The notes beneath the pieces are model-generated. The model was not told the DNA's origin. It saw only the letters and a list, made by a program, of their open reading frames with translations, and did no database searches. From Promicromonospora thailandica (GTDB lineage: Bacteria; Actinomycetota; Actinomycetes; Actinomycetales; Cellulomonadaceae): a stretch of DNA of 64,000 bases. The position numbers were made by a program, and so were the translations under genes. Location of the stretch: positions 1 to 64,000 of the forward strand of contig NZ_JAMTCS010000007.1 in NCBI RefSeq assembly GCF_024171955.1. Direction: 5' to 3'. Below, piece by piece: positions 22,927 through 31,285 of the stretch (positions are counted from its first letter, which is position 1; each line of letters begins with the position of its first letter).

Positions 22927-23562
22927 ATGAGCGACGAGCGAGCGAACCCCCGGCCCGACGAGCGACCCGACCGTCCGGGCGCCGGGCAGCCCACTGTCCA
23001 CCCCCAGGTCGTGACCCCCGACGGCGCGGCCGTCCCACCGGAGCGCGAACCCGAGGAGGGCGAGGAGGAGAAGGTGGACGAGGCCGAGGCCGTGGTGGGC
23101 CAGGTCGAGGAGCCGGCCAAGGTCATGCGCATCGGCGGCATGATCAAGCGGCTGCTCGACGAGGTGCGCGACGCCCCGCTGGACGAGGCGGCCCGCTCCC
23201 GCCTGGCAGAGATCCACGAGCGCTCGATCCACGAGCTCGAGGACGGCCTCTCCCCCGACCTGGTCGACGAGCTGCACCGCATCACGCTGCCGTTCACCGA
23301 CGACTCCGCCCCCTCGGACGCCGAGCTCCGGGTGGCCCAGGCGCAGCTCGTGGGCTGGCTGGAGGGGCTGTTCCACGGCATCCAGACGGCGCTCGTGGCC
23401 CAGCAGATGGCTGCCCAGGCGCAGCTCTCGCAGATGCGGCGGGCGCTGCCGCCGGGCAGCGCCGGCTTCGGCCCGGCGGGCCCGGGTGGGCCGGGCGGCC
23501 CCACCATGCCGGGCGGCCCGGACGAGGGCGGCGAGCGCAGGACCCCGGGCCAGTACCTCTGA
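22927..23562 (+). CDS. bpa: Bacterial proteasome activator Bpa, 211 aa
   Basis: Matches the Bpa family (DUF2587; Rv3780 in M. tuberculosis): an acidic N-terminus, a four-helix core (KVMRIGGMIKRLLDEVRDAP through VGWLEGLFHGIQTALVAQQM, about 60-170) and the C-terminal GQYL (208-211). That motif docks into the alpha-ring of the 20S proteasome and opens it without ATP. A glycine/proline linker joins core and tail. The presence of Bpa implies proteasome genes elsewhere in the genome. Confidence 0.93.
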   Translation: MSDERANPRPDERPDRPGAGQPTVHPQVVTPDGAAVPPEREPEEGEEEKVDEAEAVVGQVEEPAKVMRIGGMIKRLLDEVRDAPLDEAARSRLAEIHERSIHELEDGLSPDLVDELHRITLPFTDDSAPSDAELRVAQAQLVGWLEGLFHGIQTALVAQQMAAQAQLSQMRRALPPGSAGFGPAGPGGPGGPTMPGGPDEGGERRTPGQYL

Positions 23563-23571
23563 CCTGCACCG

Positions 23572-23601
23572 GCCCGGGCGGACGACGGTGTCCGCCCGGG
23601 C
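23572..23601. terminator. Bidirectional terminator between bpa and 23610 gene
   Basis: 12-bp perfect stem GCCCGGGCGGAC / GTCCGCCCGGGC with 6-nt loop in the 47-bp gap between convergent genes. Confidence 0.75.
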
Positions 23602-23609
23602 GGCGGAGG

Positions 23610-24728
23610 TCAGAGGTCGGTCGGATCGACCAGGAAGCCGTCCTCGTCGGCGATCTCTCCGCCGGCCGCGCCGTGGATGGCACCGGCGAGGCGCGTCACG
23701 AGCTCGGCCGCGCGCTTGCGTGCGACACGCAGCTCCATGGCGGGGAACTCCTGCTGCGACTCCGCCAGGTCGTGCGGTGCCCAGTGCACCCAGTAGCGCA
23801 CGGCGCCCTGCTCCGCCCACGGCAACCCGCGCAGCAGGCGCGGCAGCTTCTCCTCGCCGCTGATCTCGATCGAGACGATGCCGTCGACGTCGAGCTCGAC
23901 CACGAGGCCGTAGCCGTCGAGCACGCGCGGACCGGTCAGGGCCTTGATGTCGTAGTCGTCGGCGGCGGCGTGGATGCGCTTGCGCAGGTCGGGGTCCAGC
24001 GGGTCGCCCGGGTAGAGCGGCTTGTCGGCGATGCCCTTCGGCGGGCCACCCCACTCCTTGCCCTCCATGTGGAGACGGGTGCGCGGGTGCACCTGGTGCA
24101 GGATCGTGTAGGCGGCCTGCGGGTCCAGCCAGACGTCCGAGTACACGGTCATGTCGATGGCGGCGCCGGCGTCCGGGGTGAGGACCACGCCGGCGCCGGG
24201 CGGCGCCGTCGGACCCGAGGGGTCCCACAGCCCGCCGACGTCGAGCCGGAGGGATCCGCCCAGCCGCCGGGCGACCGCGACGAGCCACTCGACGAGGCGG
24301 CGCTCCTCACGTTCGGGCATGCCCCCGGCAAAGGCCCGGCCGATGCCGTCCCGGTCGCCGCCGCCCGGGAACGGCACCTCGCCGCGCTCCCGGTGGCAGA
24401 CGATGTCGAAGGCCATCGCCGCGCCCGGCGGGACGCCCAGGTCGAAGCCGTCGCCCGCGGGCTGGTACGGGCCGTTGATCACCGCGTGCCGCGAGATGCG
24501 CAGCACGCCGACCTCCTTGCCCTGCGCGCGGCGGCCCTGCGGGGCACCGGCCACGTTGCCCGGGAGGATCCCGGCGGGCACCACGTCCCAGCGGGTGGCG
24601 GAGAACCGGGAGAGCGCGAGGACCTCGATCTCGTCCAGCTCCACGTCGCCCGGCACGGTGAGGATGTGCCGGGCCTGGTGTGCCTGCGCGGCCGTGCGAG
24701 GCAGGAGCGGGAGCTGGGGAGAGGCCAT
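23610..24728 (-). CDS. Conserved actinobacterial protein of unknown function, 372 aa (paralogue of 29418-30428)
   Basis: Start ATG 24728 has AAAGGAC six bases upstream. No membrane helix or catalytic motif is recognised. It shares with the gene at 29418 a central block DRDGIGRAF...ERRLVEWLVAVARRLGG, a WVHWAPHDL/YRMSWMPADP-type block and a C-terminal VARKRAAELVTRLAGAI...DEDGFLVD segment. The two are therefore paralogues in a window of 7 kb. It lies in the same orientation as dcd, with a 99-bp gap. Function unknown. Confidence 0.8.
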   Translation of the reverse strand: MASPQLPLLPRTAAQAHQARHILTVPGDVELDEIEVLALSRFSATRWDVVPAGILPGNVAGAPQGRRAQGKEVGVLRISRHAVINGPYQPAGDGFDLGVPPGAAMAFDIVCHRERGEVPFPGGGDRDGIGRAFAGGMPEREERRLVEWLVAVARRLGGSLRLDVGGLWDPSGPTAPPGAGVVLTPDAGAAIDMTVYSDVWLDPQAAYTILHQVHPRTRLHMEGKEWGGPPKGIADKPLYPGDPLDPDLRKRIHAAADDYDIKALTGPRVLDGYGLVVELDVDGIVSIEISGEEKLPRLLRGLPWAEQGAVRYWVHWAPHDLAESQQEFPAMELRVARKRAAELVTRLAGAIHGAAGGEIADEDGFLVDPTDL

Positions 24729-24827
24729 CGGGGTCCTTTCTGACGTCCGGATCGCCCGGTCCGCCCCGGGCACCCGGAGCCTACCGCCCGCCGACCGCCC
24801 CGGGACGCGCCGCCCGGCCCCCGGCCG

Positions 24828-25403
24828 TCACACCGGGGTGCGGTGGAAGTTCTGCGCGGAGCGGGACGCCGTCGGGCCGCGCTGGCCCTGGTAGCGGGAC
24901 CCGTACAGGTCGGAACCGTAGGGGTGCTCCGAGGCGGACGAGAGCCTGAAGAAGCAGAGCTGGCCGATCTTCATACCGGGCCAGAGCTTGATCGGCAGGG
25001 TCGCCACGTTGCTCAGCTCGAGCGTCACGTGCCCGCTGAAGCCGGGGTCGATGAACCCCGCGGTGGAGTGCGTGAGGAGGCCGAGGCGGCCCAGCGAGGA
25101 CTTGCCCTCGAGGCGGGCGGCGACGTCGTCGGGCAGCGTGACGGTCTCGTACGTGCTGCCGAGCACGAACTCGCCCGGGTGCAGCACGAACGCCTCGCCG
25201 TTGTCCGCCTCCACGAGGCGGGTCAGCTCGGGCTGGTCCGCGGCCGGGTCGATGAACGGGTACTTGTGGTTGTCGAACAGCCGGAAGAACTTGTCGAGGC
25301 GCACGTCTATGCTCGACGGCTGCAGCATGGACGTCTCGTACGGGTCGAGGACGACGCGGCCGGCCTCGAGCTCGGCACGGATGTCGCGGTCGGAGAGGAG
25401 CAC
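24828..25403 (-). CDS. dcd: dCTP deaminase, 191 aa
   Basis: The Dcd hallmark [10 protein letters not shown] (about 110-119), [19 protein letters not shown] (about 121-139) and C-terminal [10 protein letters not shown] are all present. Full length for the family. It converts dCTP to dUTP (in some actinobacteria bifunctionally to dUMP), feeding thymidylate synthesis. Starts at GTG 25403; TACCGT six bases upstream suggests a leaderless mRNA. Confidence 0.97.
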   Translation of the reverse strand: MLLSDRDIRAELEAGRVVLDPYETSMLQPSSIDVRLDKFFRLFDNHKYPFIDPAADQPELTRLVEADNGEAFVLHPGEFVLGSTYETVTLPDDVAARLEGKSSLGRLGLLTHSTAGFIDPGFSGHVTLELSNVATLPIKLWPGMKIGQLCFFRLSSASEHPYGSDLYGSRYQGQRGPTASRSAQNFHRTPV

Positions 25404-25482
25404 GCGGCTACGGTACTGGGCGCCGCGGGCCGGCGCCCGCCCCGTCCCGGGGGCGGCGCCGGCGGCCGTCAGCGGGACGCCG

Positions 25483-25923
25483 TCACCACTGCAGCGGGCG
25501 GAGCTTGGCGTCGACCGACCAGTACCCCTTGCGCATCACCAGGTAGAGCACGCCCTCGACCGCGCCCCAGATCGCCGGGACGAACCACGCGTTGCCCAGG
25601 GACACGGCGGTGATCAGCAGCATGACCCAGCCCAGGCCCTTGTAGCCGAGGTAGAACCGGTGCGCGCCGACCACGCCGAGCAGGATCCCGAGGAGGCCCG
25701 CCGTCAGGCGCGACTTGCGCCCGGGGACGTGCTCCACGGGCGGCGTGGGCCGGTCGTAGTCGTACTGCTGCTGGTAGTTGGCCGGAACCTTGGGCGTCCG
25801 CAGGGCCCGCGTCTCGCGGGCCGGCGGTGCGGGCGGCTTCGGGGGATCCTGCGGCCGCGGGGGAAGCGGCTTGGTCTCCTGGTAGATCGGCTCGGTCGGC
25901 TTCTCGCTGGGATGCTCGCTCAC
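25483..25923 (-). CDS. TM2-domain membrane protein, 146 aa
   Basis: The first 60 residues are proline-rich and hydrophilic. They are followed by a basic [29 protein letters not shown] motif, the signature of TM2 domains, then a second helix and a third hydrophobic stretch up to residue 135. TM2 proteins are small inner-membrane proteins of unclear role. Start GTG 25923. Confidence 0.9.
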   Translation of the reverse strand: MSEHPSEKPTEPIYQETKPLPPRPQDPPKPPAPPARETRALRTPKVPANYQQQYDYDRPTPPVEHVPGRKSRLTAGLLGILLGVVGAHRFYLGYKGLGWVMLLITAVSLGNAWFVPAIWGAVEGVLYLVMRKGYWSVDAKLRPLQW

Positions 25924-26079
25924 TGCTGCTCCGGCTGCTCGGCGACACTCGCCCGGAACCCGGTTCGGGCATCCGGGCGAGGTTGGGTATGATCAGGTCG
26001 CGCGCCAGGTTCGACGGGCGCTGCTGGGGAACCCTAGCGGGATCCGCGAGCAGCACATACCCGGGCAGAACCGGACGAT

Positions 26080-26153
26080 GCGGGTGTAGTTCAATGGTAG
26101 AACTTCAGCTTCCCAAGCTGACAGCGCGGGTTCGATTCCCGTCACCCGCTCCA
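26080..26153 (+). tRNA. tRNA-Gly(CCC)
   Basis: 74 nt including an encoded CCA: acceptor GCGGGTG/CACCCGC, discriminator T, anticodon stem TCAGC/GCTGA with loop TTCCCAA (anticodon CCC), T-loop TTCGATT. A possible promoter TTCGGG-18-TATGAT lies near 25960-25995. Confidence 0.95.
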
Positions 26154-26160
26154 CAGGCTC

Positions 26161-26196
26161 CGCCCCAGGTCAGGATGCAGATCCGGACCTGGGGCG
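26161..26196 (+). terminator. Terminator of tRNA-Gly
   Basis: 11-bp perfect stem CGCCCCAGGTC / GACCTGGGGCG followed by TTGTCGTTCC, 7 nt after the tRNA CCA. Confidence 0.8.
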
Positions 26197-26239
26197 TTGT
26201 CGTTCCCCTGTTCGGTCCCGTGTCGGGCACCACGGGCTG

Positions 26240-26303
26240 TGTTCGGTCCGATGTCACGAGATCGGCCCGACGGACGACCGATCTCGTGACATCGGACCGA
26301 ACA
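26240..26303. repeat. 26-bp perfect inverted repeat
   Basis: Arms 26240-26265 and 26278-26303 are perfectly complementary and enclose a 12-nt loop; the arm begins TGTTCGGTCCGATGTCACG. A partial copy of the outer part (GTTCGGTCC) occurs at 26211 and a partial copy of the inner part (ACCGATCTCGT) near 26326. It lies between the tRNA-Gly terminator and a minus-strand gene end. Confidence 0.85.
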
Positions 26304-26336
26304 GCACGGAGCCGGCCAGACGACAGACCGATCTCG

Positions 26337-26663
26337 TCAGGCCGGCTGCCGCGCCGTCACGTGAAGGGAGACCGGGAGGCCGCGGTCCGCCGCGGCGACC
26401 CAGCCGCTCCAGCAGCGCCACGCAGACCGGTCGTCGTCGTGGTGGCCCAGGCGTTCGGTCAGGTGGAGCAGCCCGGCGAGCCGTGCGGCGTCGGGCACCT
26501 GCGCGGCCACGACGTCGACCGTCAGCACGCCCAGCATGACGTCCTCCAGGTCGAGGTGGTCCACCCCCGCCCTGACGTCCAGCGTGCGGATGTCGAAGAC
26601 GTGCGCGATCAGCGCCGTCACCCCCACCAGCTCGGCGAGGTGCGCGCCCTGTCCCGCGGTCAC
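26337..26663 (-). CDS. Hypothetical protein, 108 aa, coupled to 26660 gene
   Basis: I start this gene at GTG 26663, which overlaps the stop of the upstream gene as GTGA. The product is helical and leucine/valine/aspartate-rich (HLAELVGVTALIAHVFDIRTL, DVMLGVLTVDVVAAQV, ARLAGLLHLTERLGHHDDD) without membrane character. No family is recognised. It is probably translated only together with its partner. Confidence 0.6.
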   Translation of the reverse strand: MTAGQGAHLAELVGVTALIAHVFDIRTLDVRAGVDHLDLEDVMLGVLTVDVVAAQVPDAARLAGLLHLTERLGHHDDDRSAWRCWSGWVAAADRGLPVSLHVTARQPA

Positions 26664-26959
26664 GAGGGCCACGCCCGGACCGTGCGGGCCGCCCCGCGGA
26701 GCTCGGAGTAGACGAACATGTCCAGCTCCTGCCAGCGCCCGGTCCAGACCGTGAAGCCGGGCCGCGTGGCCGGGTAGTCCGTCGCGGTGGTGATCCCCAG
26801 CTGCGCGGCGATGTCCGCCCCGTCGCTCATCCGTTCCGGGTGCACCACCAGGCGGTCGCGGAAGACCTCCACCCACTTGACCCGTTCGTCCCCGATCTGC
26901 GCCAGCAGCTCGCTCATGCCCGCCGCCGACGTCGCCAGGCAGAGTGTCATCGCCCCCAT
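26660..26959 (-). CDS. Hypothetical protein, 99 aa
   Basis: Start ATG 26959 follows GGAGAGG with 7-nt spacing, better than the in-frame GTG at 26968. The product looks alpha/beta (VKWVEVFRDRLVVHPERMSD, FTVWTGRWQELDMFVYSEL). No motif is recognised. It forms a two-gene unit with the 108-aa protein and is divergent from a GntR regulator, which probably controls it. Confidence 0.65.
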   Translation of the reverse strand: MGAMTLCLATSAAGMSELLAQIGDERVKWVEVFRDRLVVHPERMSDGADIAAQLGITTATDYPATRPGFTVWTGRWQELDMFVYSELRGAARTVRAWPS

Positions 26960-27009
26960 CTGTCCCACCTCTCCGTACCGCTCTCGCGGTGACCTCGACG
27001 GCCACCTCT

Positions 27010-27080
27010 AGTTGCATAGACAGCCTGCGGGTCGTCGGGGCAGGGCCGCAACCGGGAGGCCGAAAAGTTGCGTATACGCA
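27010..27080. promoter_or_regulatory. Candidate GntR operators
   Basis: Two similar sites, AGTTGCATAGAC (27010-27021) and AGTTGCGTATAC (27066-27077), lie 56 bp apart in the divergent intergenic region. The second forms a 12-bp palindrome TGCGTATACGCA (27069-27080), typical of GntR/HutC operators. Confidence 0.6.
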
Positions 27081-27122
27081 CTGGCTGCGGGTTAGGTGGG
27101 TTCCGTGCCTAGAGAGGGACGT

Positions 27123-27842
27123 GTGACTGCCGCAAGCATCGCCAAGGATCTTCGTGCCGCGATCCGCTCCGGGACCTACGGTCCAGGTGATCGCCTGCCG
27201 AGCGAGGCTGCGCTCATGTCGACCTACGGAGTGGCGCGCATGACGGCGCGCCACGGGCTGTCGATGCTCAAGGACGAGGGCCTCACCGTCACCCGGCACG
27301 GCTCCGGCGTCTTCGTGCGCGCCTTCGAGCCCATCGTCCGGGACACCACGGGCGGCCCGGTCGACGCGTCCACCGTCACGGCGGAGATCGACGAGACGGG
27401 GGCGGGCCTCACCGTCCGCACGCTCGGCGTCACCGCGGAGGCCGAGCCCTCCGAGAAGGTCCGCACCGCCCTGGGGCTCTCCGACGGCGCCTCGGTGACC
27501 GTCCGGGAGCGCCTGCACCTGCGCGAGCGGAAGCCGGTCCTGTTCGCCACCTCCTACGTGCCGTCCGCGATCGCCGCGGGCACGCCCATCGCGGACGAGG
27601 AGGTCGGGCCTGGCGGCACCCACGCGCGCCTGGCCGAGGCCGGGCACGCGCCGGTCCGCTTCCGTGAGGACGTGGTGGCCCGCATGCCCTCCATCGAGGA
27701 GATCGAGGAGCTGCGGATCGAGCCCGGCACACCGGTGCTGTCCGTCACGCGGACCGCGTACACCCAGGACGACACACCCGTCGAGGTCAGCTACGTGGTG
27801 CTGGACGCGGGCGAGTTCATGCTCCGCTACGACATCGACTGA
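27123..27842 (+). CDS. GntR/HutC-family transcriptional regulator, 239 aa
   Basis: N-terminal winged HTH (SIAKDLRAAIRSGTYGPGDRLPSE..., about 5-72, including VARMTARHGLSMLKDEGL) is followed by a UTRA ligand domain with RERLHLRERKPVLFATSYVP and the final VSYVVLDAGEFMLRYDI. GTG 27123 is favoured by GAGAGGGAC just upstream. It is divergent from the two small unknown genes. The ligand is unknown. Confidence 0.9.
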   Translation: MTAASIAKDLRAAIRSGTYGPGDRLPSEAALMSTYGVARMTARHGLSMLKDEGLTVTRHGSGVFVRAFEPIVRDTTGGPVDASTVTAEIDETGAGLTVRTLGVTAEAEPSEKVRTALGLSDGASVTVRERLHLRERKPVLFATSYVPSAIAAGTPIADEEVGPGGTHARLAEAGHAPVRFREDVVARMPSIEEIEELRIEPGTPVLSVTRTAYTQDDTPVEVSYVVLDAGEFMLRYDID

Positions 27843-27862
27843 GGTGCCGGCCGGGGCCGGCG

Positions 27863-28900
27863 TCAGCCCTGGCCCGGCCGCGTACGCGGCGTGAGCCGCA
27901 GGTCCGGGAGCACCGGGGCCCGCAACGGGCCGCCCGCGTAGCCGTGCACCTGGCCGAACCGGCGACCGGCGGCGTCGTCGACGTAGCCGGTCGTCCCGCC
28001 GTCGAGCTCGGCGACCAGCGCCATCCAGTCGTCCCGCGCCCGCGCGACGTCCTCGTGCGTGCGGCCCATGAAGTTCCACCACATGATGACGTCCTCGGCG
28101 AAGGGCAGGCCGCCGATCAGCACGGCGCGGGCACCCGTGCCCCCGGCCCGCACCGCGAGCCGGCCGCGGCCGGGGGCCACGTAGCCGAGGGCGGACGGCG
28201 GCACCGCGCTGCCCTCGAAGGTGACCTCGCCCGTGTCGACGAGCAGGGCGTGCTCGTGCCCGGGGTCGACGTCGAGGTGCACATCGGCGCCCGGCTCGAG
28301 GTCGACCTGCGCACCGACGAGGGGCGTGTACGTGGTGGCGGGTGACGCGAGGTCCTGGCCGGCCACGGCGAGGCGCCCGACGAACACCTGCACGACGGCG
28401 CCGTCGTACCGGGCGACCGGTAGGTCGGCGTGGTGCTCGAAGTGGGGGTCGATGCCGAGGGCGGAGCCGGGCAGCGCCGTCCAGAGCTGCACGCCGTGCA
28501 GGCGGGGCGGGCGGTCGTCGGCCGGCGACTCCTCGGAGTGCGAGATGCCGACCCCGGCCGTCATGAGGTTGAGCTCGCCGGGCCGGACGGTCTGGAGCGA
28601 ACCGACCGAGTCGCGGTGCAGGATCTCGCCCTCGAAGAGCCAGCTCACGGTCTGCAGGCCGGTGTGCGGGTGCGGCGGCACCTGCATGCCCTCGGTGCCG
28701 GAGACCTCGTCGGGGCCGTAGTGGTCGCTGAAGCACCAGGCGCCCACCAGAGATCGCGCGCGCTGCGGGATGGTGCGCCGCACGTTCATCGCACGGGGCC
28801 CGCCGAGGGGCACGTCGCGCGGCGTGAGGAGCTCGATGCCGTCACCCTGCGCGCCGGCGGTGCAGACCTGCTCGGCCGGTCGGGTCTCGAGGTTGCTCAT
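27863..28900 (-). CDS. Pirin-family bicupin, 345 aa
   Basis: N-terminal cupin with VPPHPHTGLQTVSWLFEGEILHRDS (metal-binding histidines) and ISHSEES, then the C-terminal pirin domain ending with FAEDVIMWWNFMGRTHEDV. Slightly longer than the usual 290-300 aa. Pirins are Fe-dependent quercetinase-like or redox regulator proteins; the role here is unknown. Confidence 0.92.
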   Translation of the reverse strand: MSNLETRPAEQVCTAGAQGDGIELLTPRDVPLGGPRAMNVRRTIPQRARSLVGAWCFSDHYGPDEVSGTEGMQVPPHPHTGLQTVSWLFEGEILHRDSVGSLQTVRPGELNLMTAGVGISHSEESPADDRPPRLHGVQLWTALPGSALGIDPHFEHHADLPVARYDGAVVQVFVGRLAVAGQDLASPATTYTPLVGAQVDLEPGADVHLDVDPGHEHALLVDTGEVTFEGSAVPPSALGYVAPGRGRLAVRAGGTGARAVLIGGLPFAEDVIMWWNFMGRTHEDVARARDDWMALVAELDGGTTGYVDDAAGRRFGQVHGYAGGPLRAPVLPDLRLTPRTRPGQG

Positions 28901-28951
28901 GGGCTGAGCCTAGGCCGACCGCCCGCGCCGGAGAACGGCTCCCGACACGGG

Positions 28952-28983
28952 CCAGGGCCCCCGGGGCAGGCCGGGGGCCCTGG
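28952..28983. terminator. Strong orphan hairpin upstream of the pirin gene
   Basis: 13-bp perfect stem CCAGGGCCCCCGG / CCGGGGGCCCTGG with loop GGCAGG. It precedes the pirin start by 50 bp and follows no annotated gene directly, so it may end an unrecognised transcript or act as an attenuator. Confidence 0.5.
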
Positions 28984-29139
28984 TATCACCGCGCACCCGT
29001 GGTCCGCCGGAGCGAGCGACGGGCGTCGTGTCGACGTCACGACCCCGAGGTGCCCGTCAGACCCGGGCCGCCGGGCCTGCTTCTGGGTGAGCACTTCGGA
29101 CGCGGGCGGTCTTCCGGCCCCGTACAGGCACCTGTGGCG

Positions 29140-29408
29140 TCATCCACAGCCCGCACCGCGGTACGGGACGTCCTGTCGTTCTCCGGTCGACCATATGTGT
29201 CCGATACCCGGGCCGGTCGGTACTGCTGCAGCGCACCGCGTCGTCCCGGATCGTCGAACCATTGCCACGTTTCTATCCGCGTGTCGTACCCGCGGCAACC
29301 GCTCCACCGTTGTAATTTTCACCCTCTTCTTGCCCACAGTTCTGTCCACAGGAAGAGCGGCCAGATTCCCGCGTCATACACAGGTCTGTGGACAAAATCT
29401 GTGGATAA
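29140..29408. promoter_or_regulatory. Cluster of five DnaA-box-like sites
   Basis: Two perfect 9-mers on the minus strand, TTGTCCACA (29387-29395) and TTATCCACA (29400-29408), lie 4 bp apart. Three one-mismatch sites are TCATCCACA (29140-29148), TTGCCCACA (29330-29338) and CTGTCCACA (29342-29350). The segment 29310-29330 is unusually AT-rich. This is the only content I can see in the 517-bp gap 28901-29417, apart from the hairpin at 28952. Confidence 0.7.
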
Positions 29409-29417
29409 CACCGGGGA

Positions 29418-30428
29418 TCAGACCCAGGCGCGGGCGCCGGGTGCGCTGCCCGTCGTCGGGTCGTTGCGCCCCTCCAGCTCCTGCGCGTCGGCGATGAACC
29501 CGCCGTCGTCCACGAGGATGCCTGCGATGCGGCTCTGCAGGCTCACCGCGAGACGGGCGAGCGAGGCGCGCATGCGCGCCCGGGCGATGACGTGCAGCCC
29601 GGACGGGTGCTCCAGCTCGAGCTCGTACGGGTCCGCCGGCATCCAGCTCATGCGGTAGGCGAAGGGGCCGTAGCTGCGCCAGTCGAGCGACCCGAGCGCC
29701 CGCGGCACCCGGTCGACCCGCTCGACGTCGACCACGATCGAGCCGTCGTAGGCGGTGCTGCCCACGAGCTGGTAGTGCGGGGAGCCGTCGGGCGTGGGCC
29801 GGTCGACCGTGACGTCGGCGGTCGCGATGAGCGAGCGCAGCATGGGCAGCACGTCCGCGGGCTGGAGCGGGTGCGCGGAGTAGAGGCCCAGGTCGACCGA
29901 CCCGGCGGGGTCCGGGACCAGGGGCTGCCTGCCGTCGGCGAGCACGCCGCCGCCGGTCTTGCGGGCCGCGGCGACCATCCACTGCACGAGACGCAGCTCC
30001 TCGCCCTGCGGGAGCGCGTGCGGGAACGCCCGGGCGATGCCGTCACGGTCGTCGTAGGACGTCGGGGCCGCGCCCCGCACGTCACGCAGGCCGTCCCCGC
30101 GTGCCACCGAGTACGCCTCCGCCGCGGTGGCGCGGATCTCCAGCTCGGCGAGGGACGCCTCGCCCACCTCGAACGGGCCCGTGGCGACGTAGCCCTCCCC
30201 CAGACGCAGCACGCCGGGCACCAGCGCGTCCGGCTGTGCCATGCCCCGGAACCGGGCCCCCGCCATCCTGCGGCTCCCGACCGTGCGCGACGGCTCCCGG
30301 AGCCACTCCACCTCGGAGAACCAGGCCGCGGCGAGCTCGCTGACGGCCACCGGACCATGGGTGCTGGGCAGGACAAGAATGTGACCCGAGGCGTGTTCCG
30401 CGGGGATCACGCCTGCCAGAAAAGTCAT
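29418..30428 (-). CDS. Conserved actinobacterial protein of unknown function, 336 aa (paralogue of 23610-24728)
   Basis: Shares with the 23610 gene the block DRDGIARAFPHALPQGEELRLVQWMVAAARKTGG, a central VDLGLYSAHPL/IDMTVYSDVWL-type strand and a C-terminal ARMRASLARLAVSLQSRIAGILVDDGGFIAD segment. No catalytic motif or membrane helix is seen. TAAAGT (30435-30440) is six bases before the ATG, so it is probably leaderless. It is divergent from a TetR gene. Function unknown. Confidence 0.8.
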   Translation of the reverse strand: MTFLAGVIPAEHASGHILVLPSTHGPVAVSELAAAWFSEVEWLREPSRTVGSRRMAGARFRGMAQPDALVPGVLRLGEGYVATGPFEVGEASLAELEIRATAAEAYSVARGDGLRDVRGAAPTSYDDRDGIARAFPHALPQGEELRLVQWMVAAARKTGGGVLADGRQPLVPDPAGSVDLGLYSAHPLQPADVLPMLRSLIATADVTVDRPTPDGSPHYQLVGSTAYDGSIVVDVERVDRVPRALGSLDWRSYGPFAYRMSWMPADPYELELEHPSGLHVIARARMRASLARLAVSLQSRIAGILVDDGGFIADAQELEGRNDPTTGSAPGARAWV

Positions 30429-30647
30429 GCGGAAACTTTACTGCCAGGCACTTTCCACGATGATGCGAGCATGTTACAGAGAGGAAACACGCAGGTGACA
30501 GAGCGCGCACACGTTCTTGGCGCCTTTTTCTTGTGCCGCACAAATGCATGACTTCGGATATTCACTGCGGATCACGCCGCGACCGCGTCTCACCGGCGGC
30601 CGATCCCGCGTTCCAGTTACCTGACGACGCATGCCTATGATGTCAGC

Positions 30648-31253
30648 ATGCCCAAGATCATCGGCAAGAGCCTGCACGAGCACCGCCAGATGACGAGGCA
30701 CAAGCTGTTCACCGCCCTGTCCACCCTCATGGCGGAGCGCGGGTTCGACACCATCACCCTGGCCGACATCGCCGCGGCGGCGAACGTCGGCCGCACCGCC
30801 GTCTACAACCACTTCCACGACAAGGAGGCGCTGCTCCTGGGCTTCATCACCCACGAGACGGAGCAGTACGCCCACACGTTGGAGCGGGCGCTCGACGGCG
30901 TGCAGGACCCCGTGGAACAGCTGCGTACCTACATCCGGCAGCAGGCCCAGCTCACGCGCGTCTTCCACCTCGCCCCCGGCCCCGACCTGCGCACGGTCCT
31001 CTCCCGCGCCACGCAGCAGCGGCTGCGGGAGCACGCCGACATCGTCGAGGCGATCCTGCGTCGCATCCTGGCGGCAGGGATCGAGGCGGGCACCTTCCCG
31101 CCCCAGGACATCGACCCGACCGTGCACCTGGTCAACGCGTGCCTGTCCGGCCGCCTCATCCCGGACGAGCCGGTCGCCCGCGAACGCACGATCCGCGCGG
31201 CGGAGGCGTTCGTCCTGCGCGCGGTCGGCGCCCGGGTGCCGGTGCCGGCGTAG
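30648..31253 (+). CDS. TetR-family regulator, 201 aa
   Basis: TetR HTH: LFTALSTLMAERGFDTITLADIAAAANVGRTAVYNHFHDKEAL (about 23-65), then a helical ligand domain. TATGAT (30636-30641) six bases before the ATG indicates a leaderless transcript. It precedes an MFS transporter gene by 32 nt, which it probably regulates. Confidence 0.92.
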   Translation: MPKIIGKSLHEHRQMTRHKLFTALSTLMAERGFDTITLADIAAAANVGRTAVYNHFHDKEALLLGFITHETEQYAHTLERALDGVQDPVEQLRTYIRQQAQLTRVFHLAPGPDLRTVLSRATQQRLREHADIVEAILRRILAAGIEAGTFPPQDIDPTVHLVNACLSGRLIPDEPVARERTIRAAEAFVLRAVGARVPVPA

Positions 31254-31285
31254 GGGCGCCGCCCGCGGACGATAGCCTCGGGCAC

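Noticed and set aside
29140-29349. 69-codon minus-strand ORF in the DnaA-box region
   Set aside because: Third-position composition and peptide composition are unlike the real genes nearby, it overlaps the box cluster, and it has no ribosome binding site or leaderless box.
29140-29408. Chromosomal origin oriC
   Set aside because: DnaA boxes are present, but dnaA, dnaN, rpmH and the usual ori gene order are absent from the flanks.
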